A stretch of DNA of 64,000 bases from Cedecea davisae DSM 4568 (GTDB lineage: Bacteria > Pseudomonadota > Gammaproteobacteria > Enterobacterales > Enterobacteriaceae): the NCBI RefSeq assembly GCF_000412335.2, contig NZ_KE161030.1:4793894-4857893 (forward strand). The letters are read 5' to 3'. Under the pieces are notes generated by a model. It had not been told where the DNA came from, made no database searches, and worked only from the letters and a program-made list of their open reading frames with translations. Numbering within the stretch: the stretch's first letter is position 1; each line of letters begins with the position of its first letter. A program made the translations under genes and the position numbers. This document shows positions 29,966 to 38,431 of this stretch, one piece after another.

Positions 29966-31323
29966 GCCTCACGCAATTTGGCGGTTTATTTGTCGTCTGG
30001 TTCCTGTCGGTCATGTTCATCGGGCTGCTGACTTACCAGGAGTTCCGTCGTGTACGATTTAACTTCAACGTATTCTTCTCGCTGCTCTACCTGCTGACCT
30101 TTTTCTTTGGTTTTCCGTTCACCTGTACCCTGGTGTTCCGGTTCGGCGTTGCCGTGGTGCCTGCGGACGTCCTGCTTCAGGCGCAGCTTGCGGCAGCATG
30201 CTTCTACGGGATTTATTACGTCAGCTATAAAACCCGGCTGCGGGCCAAAAGTGAGGGCAGAGAACGCCGCCCATTATTCCGGATGAACCGCGTCGAGACG
30301 CATCTTACCTGGCTCATGCTGGTGCTGGTGGCGCTTATCAGCGTGGGGATTTTCTTCGCCCACAACGGGTTCCTGCTGTTTAAGCTGCACTCTTACAGTC
30401 AAATTTTCTCCAGCGAAGTTTCCGGGGTAGCGCTCAAACGTTTCTTCTACTTCTTTATCCCTGCGATGCTTGTGGTGTATTTCCTGCGTCAGGATAGCCG
30501 CGCCTGGATTTTCTTCCTGGTGAGCACCGTGGCCTTTGGTCTGCTGACTTACATGATTGTGGGCGGCACGCGCGCCAATATCATCATCGCCTTTGCCATC
30601 TTCCTGTTTATCGGCATTATCCGCGGCTGGATCTCGCTGTGGATGCTGGCGGCGGCGGGCGTGCTGGGTATTGTCGGTATGTTCTGGCTGGCGCTAAAGC
30701 GCTACGGACTGAACGTCAGCGGAGACGAAGCGTTTTATACCTTCCTCTACCTGACGCGCGATACCTTTTCGCCGTGGGAGAACCTGGGGCTGCTGCTGCA
30801 AAACTACGATAAAATCGAGTTTCAGGGGCTGGCTCCAATTATCCGCGACTTCTACGTATTTATTCCCGGTTGGCTGTGGCCGGACCGGCCTGGTACCGTG
30901 TTGAATACTGCGAACTACTTTACCTGGCAGGTGCTTAATAATCACTCCGGGCTGGCCATTTCACCGACGCTGATTGGTTCGCTGGTGGTCATGGGCGGCG
31001 TGTGGTTTATTCCACTTGGCGCGGTTGTGGTGGGACTCATCATCAAATGGTTTGACTGGCTTTATGAGCTGGCAAATCGGGAAGCGAACCGCTACAAAGC
31101 CGCGATAATCTACGCATTCTGCTTCGGGGCCATTTTCAATATGATTGTGCTGGCCCGCGAAGGGCTGGACTCATTCGTTTCGCGAGTGGTGTTTTTCCTG
31201 GTAATTTTTGGCGCATGCCTGGTAGCGGCCAAACTTCTTTATTGGCTATTTGAAAGCGCGGGACTTATTCATCAGCGCCTGCGCCGCGTGTCTCGTCCCG
31301 TGACGAATACGCAAAATGCATGA
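29962..31323 (+). CDS. wzyE: ECA polymerase WzyE
   Basis: A 453-residue polytopic membrane protein (about 11-12 helices) that polymerises ECA trisaccharide units in the periplasm, with WzzE controlling length. The large periplasmic loop around residues 230-330 includes [14 protein letters not shown] and [12 protein letters not shown]. coli WzyE is about 450 residues. Confidence 0.95.
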   Translation: MSLTQFGGLFVVWFLSVMFIGLLTYQEFRRVRFNFNVFFSLLYLLTFFFGFPFTCTLVFRFGVAVVPADVLLQAQLAAACFYGIYYVSYKTRLRAKSEGRERRPLFRMNRVETHLTWLMLVLVALISVGIFFAHNGFLLFKLHSYSQIFSSEVSGVALKRFFYFFIPAMLVVYFLRQDSRAWIFFLVSTVAFGLLTYMIVGGTRANIIIAFAIFLFIGIIRGWISLWMLAAAGVLGIVGMFWLALKRYGLNVSGDEAFYTFLYLTRDTFSPWENLGLLLQNYDKIEFQGLAPIIRDFYVFIPGWLWPDRPGTVLNTANYFTWQVLNNHSGLAISPTLIGSLVVMGGVWFIPLGAVVVGLIIKWFDWLYELANREANRYKAAIIYAFCFGAIFNMIVLAREGLDSFVSRVVFFLVIFGACLVAAKLLYWLFESAGLIHQRLRRVSRPVTNTQNA

Positions 31324-31334
31324 CAAGGATATTC

Positions 31335-32075
31335 ATGAATAACCCTATTGATGCCCCTTTTTACTCGATTCGAGGCCTCAATCTGCTGGGGTGGCGAGAT
31401 ATGCAGCACGCGCTGGACTATCTCTATGCCGACGGCCACCTGCGGCAGGGAACGCTGGTGGCGATTAATGCTGAAAAAGTGCTTACCGCAGAAGATGATG
31501 AGCAAGTTCGCGGCCTTATTGCCGTAGCGGAATATAAATATGCCGATGGTATCAGCGTCGTACGTTCAATCCGCAAAAAATACCCTGAAGCGCGGGTAAA
31601 CCGTGTCGCAGGGGCCGACCTGTGGGAAGCGCTGATGCAGCGTGCCGGGCGGGAAGGTACGCCGGTCTTTTTGATAGGCGGCAAGCCCGAGGTGCTGGCA
31701 CAAACCGAGGCAAAATTGCGCCAGCTTTGGCAGGTTAACATCGTTGGCAGCCAGGACGGTTATTTCACGGCATTGCAGCGGCAGGCGCTGTTTGAGCGAG
31801 TGCGCGACAGCGGAGCCGCCATTGTGACGGTAGCCATGGGCTCTCCACGCCAGGAGCTCCTGATGCAGGAATGCCGCAAGGTTCATCCTCATGCGCTGTA
31901 TATGGGCGTGGGCGGGACTTATGATGTCTTTACCGGGCGCGTAAAGCGTGCGCCAAAGATCTGGCAAAATCTCGGTCTTGAATGGTTGTACCGCCTGCTT
32001 TCACAGCCGAGCCGGATTAAACGCCAACTGAGACTGCTGCGTTACCAGGGCTGGCACTTTAGCGGCAAGCTCTGA
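31335..32075 (+). CDS. wecG: UDP-ManNAcA transferase
   Basis: A 246-residue GT26 (WecG/TagA) transferase adding ManNAcA to Und-PP-GlcNAc to form ECA lipid II. Family signatures are [24 protein letters not shown] and [13 protein letters not shown]. The ATG at 31335 gives MNNPIDAPF, matches the E. coli length and has AAGGA at 31324-31328; an ATG at 31320 overlapping wzyE would add five residues. Confidence 0.95.
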   Translation: MNNPIDAPFYSIRGLNLLGWRDMQHALDYLYADGHLRQGTLVAINAEKVLTAEDDEQVRGLIAVAEYKYADGISVVRSIRKKYPEARVNRVAGADLWEALMQRAGREGTPVFLIGGKPEVLAQTEAKLRQLWQVNIVGSQDGYFTALQRQALFERVRDSGAAIVTVAMGSPRQELLMQECRKVHPHALYMGVGGTYDVFTGRVKRAPKIWQNLGLEWLYRLLSQPSRIKRQLRLLRYQGWHFSGKL

Positions 32076-32080
32076 CTCAT

Positions 32081-32106
32081 AACGCGCCCATCCGGGCGCG
32101 TTTTTA
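32081..32106 (+). terminator. wec cluster terminator
   Basis: Stem AACGCGCCC/GGGCGCGTT with an ATCC loop and a T run, right after wecG. Confidence 0.93.
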
Positions 32107-32326
32107 CTTCCGCGATTTTCCACCACTCTCCTTGCGATTTGTTACGCGTTTATTTGTAATTTTTTAAAAAATGCGAAACCATTGCGCCCACTCAATGCAG
32201 TGCCGTAGTGATGTTGCGCCAGCAAATCTATTGCCGGTGCTGCATGGCCTGTTATTGAGCTATGGCTTTGACCATCACAATAACCGGTAAAAACCGGAGT
32301 AAAAGCAAACACAAAACAGAGGATTT
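32107..32326 (+). promoter_or_regulatory. yifK upstream region
   Basis: 220 bp with an A+T-rich core at 32145-32175 and a C/A-rich stretch AAACACAAAACAG just before the ribosome binding site. In E. coli/Salmonella yifK is repressed by the sRNA GcvB, which pairs with C/A-rich leader segments, and by Lrp. A comparable pairing site is plausible but not demonstrated. I cannot assign a core promoter. Confidence 0.4.
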
Positions 32327-33712
32327 ATGGCAGAGAAACAAGCAGAGCTGCAGCGCGGGCTGGAAGCTCGACATATTGAACTTATTGCCCTTGGGGGGAC
32401 AATTGGCGTTGGCCTGTTTATGGGCGCCGCCAGTACCCTGAAGTGGGCGGGCCCCTCGGTATTGCTGGCGTACATTGTTGCGGGCCTGTTCGTCTTCTTC
32501 ATTATGCGTTCGATGGGGGAGATGCTGTTCCTTGAACCGGTAGCCGGTTCCTTCGCGGTTTATGCCCACCGTTATATGAGCCCTTTCTTTGGCTATCTTA
32601 CCGCCTGGTCCTACTGGTTTATGTGGATGGCGGTGGGGATCTCCGAGATAACGGCGATAGGCGTTTATGTCCAGTACTGGTTCCCTGATTTACCCCAGTG
32701 GCTCCCGGCTATCTTTGCCGTTGGCCTTGTCGCGCTGGCAAACCTTGCCGCAGTGCGCCTGTACGGTGAAATAGAGTTCTGGTTCGCAATGATTAAGGTC
32801 ACGACCATTATTGTGATGATTGTCGTGGGTCTTGGGGTTATCTTTTTCGGATTTGGGAATCACGGCCAGGCCATCGGCTTTAGCAACCTGACCGAGCACG
32901 GCGGCTTCTTTGCCGGAGGCTGGAAGGGCTTCCTGACGGCATTATGTATTGTTGTGGCTTCCTATCAGGGTGTTGAGCTTATCGGCATTACCGCCGGTGA
33001 AGCGAAGAACCCGCAGGTCACTTTGCGCAGCGCCGTGGGTAAAGTTTTATGGCGTATTCTGATTTTCTATGTGGGCGCCATTTTCGTTATCGTGACTATC
33101 TTCCCGTGGAACCAGATTGGCACCACCGGCAGCCCGTTTGTGCTGACCTTCGCCAAAATCGGCATTACCGCGGCGGCAGGTATTATCAACTTTGTGGTGC
33201 TGACCGCCGCGCTCTCCGGCTGTAATAGCGGGATGTATAGCTGCGGGCGTATGCTGTATGCGTTGGCTAAAAATCGCCAGCTACCGGCTAAAATGGCTAA
33301 AGTCTCGCGCAGCGGCGTGCCGGTGGCAGGCGTTGCCGTTTCCATTGTGATTTTGCTGCTTGGTTCATGCCTGAATTACGTTATCCCTAACCCACAGCGC
33401 GTATTCGTTTATGTCTACAGCGCCAGCGTATTGCCGGGAATGGTGCCATGGTTTGTTATCCTGATAAGCCAGATTCGCTTCCGTAAAGCGCATCGCCAGG
33501 CGATTGCCAGCCATCCTTTCCGTTCCATTATGTTCCCGTGGGCAAATTACCTGACGATGGCATTCCTGGTATGCGTGCTGGTCGGCATGGGGCTGAATGA
33601 AGACACGAGAATGTCGCTGACGGTAGGGGTTCTCTTTTTGGCCGCCGTAACGCTGATATACAAGGTCTTTGGCCTGAATAAGCATGTCGTTAGCGAAAAA
33701 CTGGATGGATAA
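32327..33712 (+). CDS. yifK: APC-family amino acid permease YifK (ThrP)
   Basis: A 461-residue amino acid/proton symporter with 12 predicted membrane helices and the family N-terminal [13 protein letters not shown] signature in helix 1. E. coli YifK has been linked to threonine/serine uptake. AGAGGA precedes the ATG. The tRNA operon argX-hisR-leuT-proM follows on the same strand, as in E. coli. Confidence 0.95.
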   Translation: MAEKQAELQRGLEARHIELIALGGTIGVGLFMGAASTLKWAGPSVLLAYIVAGLFVFFIMRSMGEMLFLEPVAGSFAVYAHRYMSPFFGYLTAWSYWFMWMAVGISEITAIGVYVQYWFPDLPQWLPAIFAVGLVALANLAAVRLYGEIEFWFAMIKVTTIIVMIVVGLGVIFFGFGNHGQAIGFSNLTEHGGFFAGGWKGFLTALCIVVASYQGVELIGITAGEAKNPQVTLRSAVGKVLWRILIFYVGAIFVIVTIFPWNQIGTTGSPFVLTFAKIGITAAAGIINFVVLTAALSGCNSGMYSCGRMLYALAKNRQLPAKMAKVSRSGVPVAGVAVSIVILLLGSCLNYVIPNPQRVFVYVYSASVLPGMVPWFVILISQIRFRKAHRQAIASHPFRSIMFPWANYLTMAFLVCVLVGMGLNEDTRMSLTVGVLFLAAVTLIYKVFGLNKHVVSEKLDG

Positions 33713-33776
33713 GCATCAGGATGCGCAAAGCATAACCAAACGCGCAGTTTTGCGAGTATTTTATTGAAATAACCAC

Positions 33777-33812
33777 TAGACAGCTGAGCACGAAGCCCGT
33801 ATTATCCGACCC
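33777..33812 (+). promoter_or_regulatory. Promoter of the tRNA operon
   Basis: TAGACA (33777-33782) and TATTAT (33800-33805) with 17-bp spacing, followed by the G+C-rich discriminator CCGACCCCGC, which is typical of stringently controlled stable RNA promoters. It precedes tRNA-Arg by about 15-20 bp. Confidence 0.8.
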
Positions 33813-33826
33813 CGCAACGGCGCTAC

Positions 33827-33903
<77 letters not shown>

Positions 33904-33958
33904 TTTTATATGGCGCTAGAGCTGCGGTGGTATTTATACCGCGTGAAAGATTGACAGT

Positions 33959-34035
33959 GGTGGCTATAGCTCAGTTGGTAGAGCCCTGGATTGTGATTCC
34001 AGTTGTCGTGGGTTCGAGTCCCATTAGCCACCCCA
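33959..34035 (+). tRNA. hisR: tRNA-His (GTG)
   Basis: 77 nt counted from the extra G at position -1, which pairs with C73 (GGTGGCTA with TAGCCACC then CCA). Anticodon GTG in GATTGTGATTC. The G-1 is the identity element for histidyl-tRNA synthetase. Confidence 0.98.
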
Positions 34036-34050
34036 TTAATTTAGATGTAT

Positions 34051-34137
34051 GCGAAGGTGGCGGAATTGGTAGACGCGCTAGCTTCAGGTGTTAGTGTTCT
34101 TACGGACGTGAGGGTTCAAGTCCCTCTCTTCGCACCA
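34051..34137 (+). tRNA. leuT: tRNA-Leu (CAG)
   Basis: 87-nt class II tRNA with a long variable arm, acceptor GCGAAGG/CTTCGC, anticodon CAG in CTTCAGGTG, and encoded CCA. Confidence 0.97.
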
Positions 34138-34171
34138 CACCTAAATTAATAAAGCATTAAGGGCAGTATTT

Positions 34172-34248
34172 CGGCGAGTAGCGCAGCTTGGTAGCGCAAC
34201 TGGTTTGGGACCAGTGGGTCGGAGGTTCGAATCCTCTCTCGCCGACCA
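34172..34248 (+). tRNA. proM: tRNA-Pro (TGG), copy 1
   Basis: 77 nt with encoded CCA; acceptor CGGCGAG/CTCGCCG and anticodon TGG in GGTTTGGGACC. Fourth gene of the cluster, at the position of E. coli proM, followed by a terminator. Confidence 0.98.
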
Positions 34249-34255
34249 CATTTTG

Positions 34256-34280
34256 AAAGCCCTGCTAAAGCAGGGTTTTT
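34256..34280 (+). terminator. Terminator after the first tRNA-Pro
   Basis: Stem CCCTGC/GCAGGG with a TAAA loop and five T, extended by AAG/CTTT-type flanking pairs. It lies between two identical tRNA-Pro genes, so the second copy needs read-through or its own promoter. Confidence 0.82.
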
Positions 34281-34351
34281 GCTTTCGACACCGAATGTTT
34301 AAGCTCACAGAGTTTAGCCGAGTGTAGAAAGCGGCAGTAAAAGCAGTATTT

Positions 34352-34428
34352 CGGCGAGTAGCGCAGCTTGGTAGCGCAACTGGTTTGGGACCAGTGGGTC
34401 GGAGGTTCGAATCCTCTCTCGCCGACCA
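34352..34428 (+). tRNA. tRNA-Pro (TGG), copy 2
   Basis: Identical over all 77 nt to the tRNA-Pro at 34172-34248. The identity extends nine bases upstream (GCAGTATTT), giving a 180-bp period. E. coli has one proM here, so this is a lineage-specific tandem duplication. No convincing separate promoter is visible in the 70 bp after the preceding terminator. Confidence 0.96.
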
Positions 34429-34433
34429 CCTTA

Positions 34434-34463
34434 AAAAAGGCCAGCTTTCGAGCTGGCCTTTTT
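34434..34463 (+). terminator. Repeat terminator 1
   Basis: Stem AAAGGCCAGCT/AGCTGGCCTTT with a TTCG loop and a T-tract, directly after the second tRNA-Pro. Confidence 0.9.
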
Positions 34464-34580
34464 GCATCCGTAATTAAAGAGGATGAGAACCTCCGAAGGA
34501 GGTTTGAGCCGAGCGCAGCGAGACAACGTTGCTTTAGCAACGGCCCGTAGGGGAATAATCCTCTCTCGCCGACCACCTTA

Positions 34581-34610
34581 AAAAAGGCCAGCTTTCGAGC
34601 TGGCCTTTTT
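34581..34610 (+). terminator. Repeat terminator 2
   Basis: Same hairpin as in unit 1, 147 bp downstream, after the first 19-nt tRNA tail copy. Confidence 0.88.
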
Positions 34611-34727
34611 GCATCTGAAGTTAAAGAGGATGAGAACCTCCGAAGGAGGTTTGAGCCGAGCGTAGCGAGACAACGTTGCTTCAGCAACGGCCCGCAGGGG
34701 AATAATCCTCTCTCGCCGACCACCTTA

Positions 34728-34757
34728 AAAAAGGCCAGCTTTTTAGCTGGCCTTTTT
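34728..34757 (+). terminator. Repeat terminator 3
   Basis: Third copy of the hairpin; the loop side is TTTT instead of TTCG, which shortens the mirrored stem slightly. T-tract intact. Marks the end of the repeat array. Confidence 0.86.
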
Positions 34758-34790
34758 GCTTTTCTGAATCCACCATTTGCTCTCCGGCAT

Positions 34791-34808
34791 TGTCGTTGAA
34801 CCGCGACA
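34791..34808 (+). promoter_or_regulatory. GlrR-like site 1 upstream of glmZ
   Basis: TGTC-N10-GACA, an exact match to the GlrR (QseF) binding pattern described for glmY/glmZ control regions. Confidence 0.7.
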
Positions 34809-34822
34809 AATCGCCCATTTCT

Positions 34823-34840
34823 CGTCTCTAAATGGAGACA
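34823..34840 (+). promoter_or_regulatory. GlrR-like site 2 upstream of glmZ
   Basis: CGTC-N10-GACA, one mismatch to TGTC-N10-GACA; the inner bases also pair (TCT...GGA), extending the palindrome. Confidence 0.68.
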
Positions 34841-34842
34841 TA

Positions 34843-34855
34843 TAATTCATTGATT
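34843..34855 (+). promoter_or_regulatory. IHF-like site upstream of glmZ
   Basis: TAATTCATTGATT matches the IHF consensus WATCAA-N4-TTR read on the opposite strand. It lies between activator sites and the sigma-54 promoter, where DNA bending is expected. Confidence 0.55.
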
Positions 34856-34885
34856 ATTAGGTGATTTTAAATTGAATCGGTTAAC

Positions 34886-34903
34886 CGTCTCTTATGGGAG
34901 ACA
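34886..34903 (+). promoter_or_regulatory. GlrR-like site 3 upstream of glmZ
   Basis: CGTC-N10-GACA, with the same inner palindrome as site 2. All three sites are 140-250 bp upstream of the sRNA start, suitable for an enhancer-binding protein. Confidence 0.68.
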
Positions 34904-35015
34904 CTCTGGTTAAGCGGGGCTGGCGCACTTTATCTCTCAGGCAGCAAAATTCCCTCCGAACTAATACTATGAAACTACTAATATTAGCGGTTGGTTTACT
35001 TTTCAAATGCAAACA

Positions 35016-35031
35016 TGGCATGCATTGTGCA
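35016..35031 (+). promoter_or_regulatory. Sigma-54 promoter of glmZ
   Basis: TGGCATGCATTGTGCA carries GG at -25/-24 and GC at -13/-12 with correct spacing to the GlmZ start at 35042-35043. AATAAT at 35031-35036 could serve as an overlapping sigma-70 -10 box, although no good -35 is present. Confidence 0.72.
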
Positions 35032-35042
35032 ATAATAACCGG

Positions 35043-35248
35043 GTAGATGCTCATTCCACTTCTTATGTTCGCTTAGGCTTCATAAACCAAGGAATGACGC
35101 AGAGCCAATTACGGTGCTTATCGTCCACCCACAGATGTCGCCCCAAAGGGGTCTCATCCAACACCATGGACATAACGTTGAGTGAAGCACCACTTAGTTG
35201 TCAAACAGACCTGTTTTAACACCAGCCAATTGGCTGGTGTTTTTTTTT
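35043..35248 (+). ncRNA. glmZ: Small regulatory RNA GlmZ
   Basis: About 206 nt from GTAGATGCTCATTCC to a terminator with stem ACACCAGCCA/TGGCTGGTGT and nine T. Blocks such as GGAATGACGCAGAGCC, GGTGCTTATCGTCCAC, ACCATGGACA and CAGACCTGTTTTAAC agree with E. coli GlmZ (SraJ/RyiA). With Hfq, GlmZ pairs with glmS mRNA and activates glucosamine-6-phosphate synthase; RapZ and RNase E cut it when GlcN6P is ample, and GlmY is its decoy. It lies next to hemY as in E. coli. Confidence 0.93.
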
Positions 35249-35256
35249 GTATGCGG

Positions 35257-35285
35257 GAAAGAAAAGGGCGACTGAACGCCGCCCC
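35257..35285 (-). terminator. hem operon terminator
   Basis: On the - strand GGGCG/CGCCC closes a nine-base loop and is followed by TTTTCTTTCC, just after the hemY stop. It is convergent with the glmZ terminator. Confidence 0.65.
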
Positions 35286-35291
35286 TGAATG

Positions 35292-36488
35292 CTATGAATT
35301 GGGATTGTTTTGCAGCGTCAACAACAGGCCATCGCGGCGCATCATTGCGGCTTCTTCCGGTTTGTGAAGCTTGTCGAGAGAGTCCGCAAGCCAGGCATAA
35401 TCGAAGGCATCCGGGCGCTGTTTAATCGCTTCGCGGAACGCATCCGCCGCCTGCTGCCATTCACCATGCTTCATCAGCAACTGGCCCAGCGTACTTTGCA
35501 GTAGAGGAAGCGCACCCTGGGTTTTGATCTGCAGGCGCAGCGCTTTCTCGAGCTGTTCCGGGTTGCCTGACTTCAGGCGCGGCATCAGCAGCACCAGACG
35601 ATCGTCGTACTGGCGTTTCAATCCGTCGAGAACTATCTCCTGGGCGGCATCGCTATCGTCACATTCGATCAAATGCTCGGCCATTGCCACCTGCAACGTG
35701 GTTTGATGACGCGTTTTGCGGCTCTGGTTGCGCCACCAGCTTTTCAGCCCGTCGTTACCTTGATCGGCCATAGCCTGATCCATCAGCCCGATCCACGCTT
35801 GCTGTTGCAGAGCCGTGCGCTGTGCCTCGTCGCCTATTTGAACCTTTTCCATTGCGGGCAGAATATCCAGCAGCGAGCCCCAGGCTCCGGTTCGTAAATA
35901 GGCCTGCTCTGCCAGACGCAGCACCTCAGGGTGGCGAGGGGCAACTTCCAGAAGCTTATCAACGCCGTGTCTTGCCGCGTGGTTTTCATTACGGGCCAGC
36001 TGCAGGCGAACGCGAGTTATCTCAACAGGCAGCTGATCGTTATCCGCCAGTTCGGCAGCGCGTTCTAGATGCTGATTGGCACGGATCTCATCGCCACGCT
36101 GCTGGGCAGCTTCGGCGGCGAGAAGGTAATTCACCACCGGCTGCTCCGCATGGTCGGCATTTTTACTCATCAGCTTTTCAACTTGCTGATAATCGCCCTC
36201 GGCCAGTTTTAGCAGCGCGGCTTTGGTTTGCTTACGAGCGCGGCTGCGTTTACGGCCAAGGAACCAGCCGCGAGTGCGCGCTCCGGTGCGGAAAATACGG
36301 CGCAGCACCCACTCGATAGCAAACAGCACGAGCATGGTCAGAACCAGAATAATGACTAAGCCGGTCACGCTGGTTTCGATGTTGTAGTTATCGGTTTGGA
36401 TCAGCACATATCCCTGATGTCCCGCCAGCATGGGGCCGAGCACGATACCCGCAATCAGCAGCAGGAAGAGCAATAAGACTTTAATCAT
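35292..36488 (-). CDS. hemY: HemY, TPR inner-membrane protein
   Basis: A 398-residue protein with two N-terminal membrane helices (about residues 1-22 and 38-60), a basic loop (GRKRSRARKQ), then TPR-like helical repeats to the end. Last gene of hemCDXY. In E. coli it is linked to late porphyrin metabolism but is not the protoporphyrinogen oxidase that shares its name in Bacillus. Two bases separate it from hemX. Length equals E. coli HemY. Confidence 0.94.
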   Translation of the reverse strand: MIKVLLLFLLLIAGIVLGPMLAGHQGYVLIQTDNYNIETSVTGLVIILVLTMLVLFAIEWVLRRIFRTGARTRGWFLGRKRSRARKQTKAALLKLAEGDYQQVEKLMSKNADHAEQPVVNYLLAAEAAQQRGDEIRANQHLERAAELADNDQLPVEITRVRLQLARNENHAARHGVDKLLEVAPRHPEVLRLAEQAYLRTGAWGSLLDILPAMEKVQIGDEAQRTALQQQAWIGLMDQAMADQGNDGLKSWWRNQSRKTRHQTTLQVAMAEHLIECDDSDAAQEIVLDGLKRQYDDRLVLLMPRLKSGNPEQLEKALRLQIKTQGALPLLQSTLGQLLMKHGEWQQAADAFREAIKQRPDAFDYAWLADSLDKLHKPEEAAMMRRDGLLLTLQNNPNS

Positions 36489-36490
36489 GC

Positions 36491-37666
36491 TTATTCCCCC
36501 TGGCTTACGGCAGGAGCAGGTTGCTCAGGCGCGGAGTTAAGCGGCGCTGCGTTTGCTGTCGGCTGGGACAGCAAATTACGCACTCTGGTCTGCATCAGCT
36601 TTTCCAGCAGGGCCTGGCTTTGCAGGGTCTGCGGAATATCCATATGTATGCTCTGCTGGCTCAGGCCATCAAGCTCATCCAGAAACGCTTTAGTGGCCGA
36701 GTCGTTGGTATCGTAATAAGCGCGAACCCAGGTAGAGACGTTATCCAGCGCCTGTTTATAGGTTTCTTCCTGATGGCGAGGCACCGCCTGGGCGGCAACC
36801 AGCAGGCGAGAGCGGATGTTCTCGCGCAGGTAGATATCCTGATTTGGCGCCAGCAGCGGTACGGCGGTTTCATCGCGGCGGCGAATGGTAATAAAGCTGT
36901 CCATAAAGTTGTGCCAGCTCTTCACCAGATTTTGACGCCACTCGGTGATGCTGCCCGAAAGCTCGCTGCTGTCCGAGTCCATCGGTGAATCATCGCTGTC
37001 GTTATCGGCGAGGCGCAGGTTGTCCAGGCCGTTAGACAGCTGGTTTAGCTTGAGAATAATGCCGTCGTAATCAACCTGAGTAACCGTGGAAAGCGTCGAG
37101 ATATCGTCCGTCAACGCGCGACGGGCGGTTATCAGACTTGGATCATTCATGTCCGCCAGGCTGGCATCGGCGCTTTTCAGCAGCGCGGCGGCGGTGGTCA
37201 CGTCCTGGTCGCTCCACAGCTTGCGGCCGGCCAGCTTAACGAGGAAGTCGGCCTGAGCCAGCAGCCATGTTTTGGAATCACTGTCGGAAATGGTGGCTAC
37301 TTTTTGCTGCACTTCGTCCAGCTGGCGCGTTAATGCAGCCTGCTGTTTCCCGGCTTCACCCAGGGCATCGGCCTGCTTCTTCAGCGTGGTTTCAAATTCG
37401 CTTTTTTGCGCATCCTGCTGTTTTTGCAGGGCGATCAGCTGGTTTGCCAGCGCATCGCTGGTTGCGGTTTGCGTGGAGACCTGATGCTTGCCATAGCTAT
37501 AAAGCCCGCCGCCTAACGCCAGAGCGATGGCTATTGCTATCGCCCCCAGCGCGATGCCCGCCACGCCGGAACGACTCTTCTTCGGCGTTGATTCGGGCTG
37601 CGATGGCGTTTCCACCGTCGATGTGGTTTCCTCAACCATGGCGGAGGAATTATTTTGTTCCGTCAT
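36491..37666 (-). CDS. hemX: HemX protein
   Basis: A 391-residue protein with a Ser/Thr/Pro-rich cytoplasmic N-terminus, one membrane helix (about residues 34-56, [20 protein letters not shown]), a coiled-coil region (about 65-135, many Gln/Lys/Glu) and a periplasmic domain. It was once annotated as uroporphyrinogen methyltransferase, but it has no SAM-binding motif that I can see. Function in heme synthesis remains uncertain. Confidence 0.92.
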   Translation of the reverse strand: MTEQNNSSAMVEETTSTVETPSQPESTPKKSRSGVAGIALGAIAIAIALALGGGLYSYGKHQVSTQTATSDALANQLIALQKQQDAQKSEFETTLKKQADALGEAGKQQAALTRQLDEVQQKVATISDSDSKTWLLAQADFLVKLAGRKLWSDQDVTTAAALLKSADASLADMNDPSLITARRALTDDISTLSTVTQVDYDGIILKLNQLSNGLDNLRLADNDSDDSPMDSDSSELSGSITEWRQNLVKSWHNFMDSFITIRRRDETAVPLLAPNQDIYLRENIRSRLLVAAQAVPRHQEETYKQALDNVSTWVRAYYDTNDSATKAFLDELDGLSQQSIHMDIPQTLQSQALLEKLMQTRVRNLLSQPTANAAPLNSAPEQPAPAVSQGE

Positions 37667-37684
37667 TGTGGCGTCCTGTTATTG

Positions 37685-38431
37685 TTAGGTTTGTTGTAAC
37701 GCGCGCAACAGCGCGTCATTGTCCGCATTCGCGGCGACCTGAATATTCTGCCAGCCCATCTCCCGGGCAAGGCTCGCCAGGCGCTCGCTGACAACCAGCA
37801 GCCGGCAGCGAAGCAGCCAGTTTTCGCGGTACCAGGCTGGCGTTAGCGTGTAGAGCTGTTGCAGCATTTCACCGCTGGTCACAACCAGCGTCGAGACACC
37901 TCGTTCCCGCCAGCGGTGCGCCTCTTCTGTTCCATCATAAATGATAGCGCTTCGCTGATAACACTCACAGAAGCTTACCTGCGCGCCGCGCGCTTCAAGC
38001 GTTTCGCCCAACAGTTCACGGCCGCCGTTACCCCGCAGAATCAGCGCACGTTTTCCGGCAACATTCTGTAATTCAGGTAATTGTAGCAAGACTTCGCTGG
38101 TTTCCCGATCTTGCGGGTAGCGAATCGGCAGATGGCTGACGGTATGCAGAGCCAGCGCCGTGGTACGGCCAATGGCAAACCAGGAGAGATGCTCAGGCCA
38201 GGTTATGCCCTGGCGGCGTAAAAGAGGGCTGGCATATTCGATAACATGCTGCGAAAGCACAAACACCAGATCGCCAGGCGCAAGCGCCGCCAGCAGGGCC
38301 GGTAGCTGAGCGAGCTGTCGGCCTGGAGAGAATTCAATAAGCGGGAAGCTATACGCCACCTGCCCGAGTGCGCGCAAACGGCTCACTAACTCTTCCCCGG
38401 CTGGGGAGGGGCGGGTGACAAGAATAGTCAT
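37685..38431 (-). CDS. hemD: Uroporphyrinogen-III synthase
   Basis: A 248-residue HEM4-family enzyme that closes and inverts ring D of hydroxymethylbilane. Sequence is typically poorly conserved; [18 protein letters not shown] at the N-terminus and [10 protein letters not shown] with the C-terminal segment fit E. coli HemD (246 aa). It overlaps hemC by four bases, so the unstable intermediate is made and used in coupled fashion. Confidence 0.95.
   Translation of the reverse strand: MTILVTRPSPAGEELVSRLRALGQVAYSFPLIEFSPGRQLAQLPALLAALAPGDLVFVLSQHVIEYASPLLRRQGITWPEHLSWFAIGRTTALALHTVSHLPIRYPQDRETSEVLLQLPELQNVAGKRALILRGNGGRELLGETLEARGAQVSFCECYQRSAIIYDGTEEAHRWRERGVSTLVVTSGEMLQQLYTLTPAWYRENWLLRCRLLVVSERLASLAREMGWQNIQVAANADNDALLRALQQT

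Larger units (their letters stand above)
34410..34757 (+). repeat. 147-bp tandem repeat seeded by tRNA-Pro 3' ends
   Basis: Units begin at 34410, 34557 and 34704, exactly 147 bp apart. Each begins with the last 19 nt of tRNA-Pro (AATCCTCTCTCGCCGACCA), then an intrinsic terminator hairpin, then a segment with ACCTCC/GGAGGT and CGTTGC/GCAACG hairpins. Units 1 and 2 are full length with a few substitutions; unit 3 stops after its terminator. The design mirrors the E. coli tyrT rtT repeats, which also restart with the terminal 19 nt of a tRNA. Confidence 0.9.

Noticed and set aside
34137-34428. tRNA genes as genomic-island attachment site
   Set aside because: Repeated tRNA-Pro 3' ends can mark att sites, but there is no integrase and the intervals contain only terminators and short spacers. 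Tandem recombination explains them better.
34141-34723. Minus-strand ORFs of 108 and 152 codons over the tRNA-Pro genes and repeats
   Set aside because: They are antisense to two identical tRNA genes and terminator hairpins. Their internal repetition simply reflects the DNA repeat, so they are not proteins.
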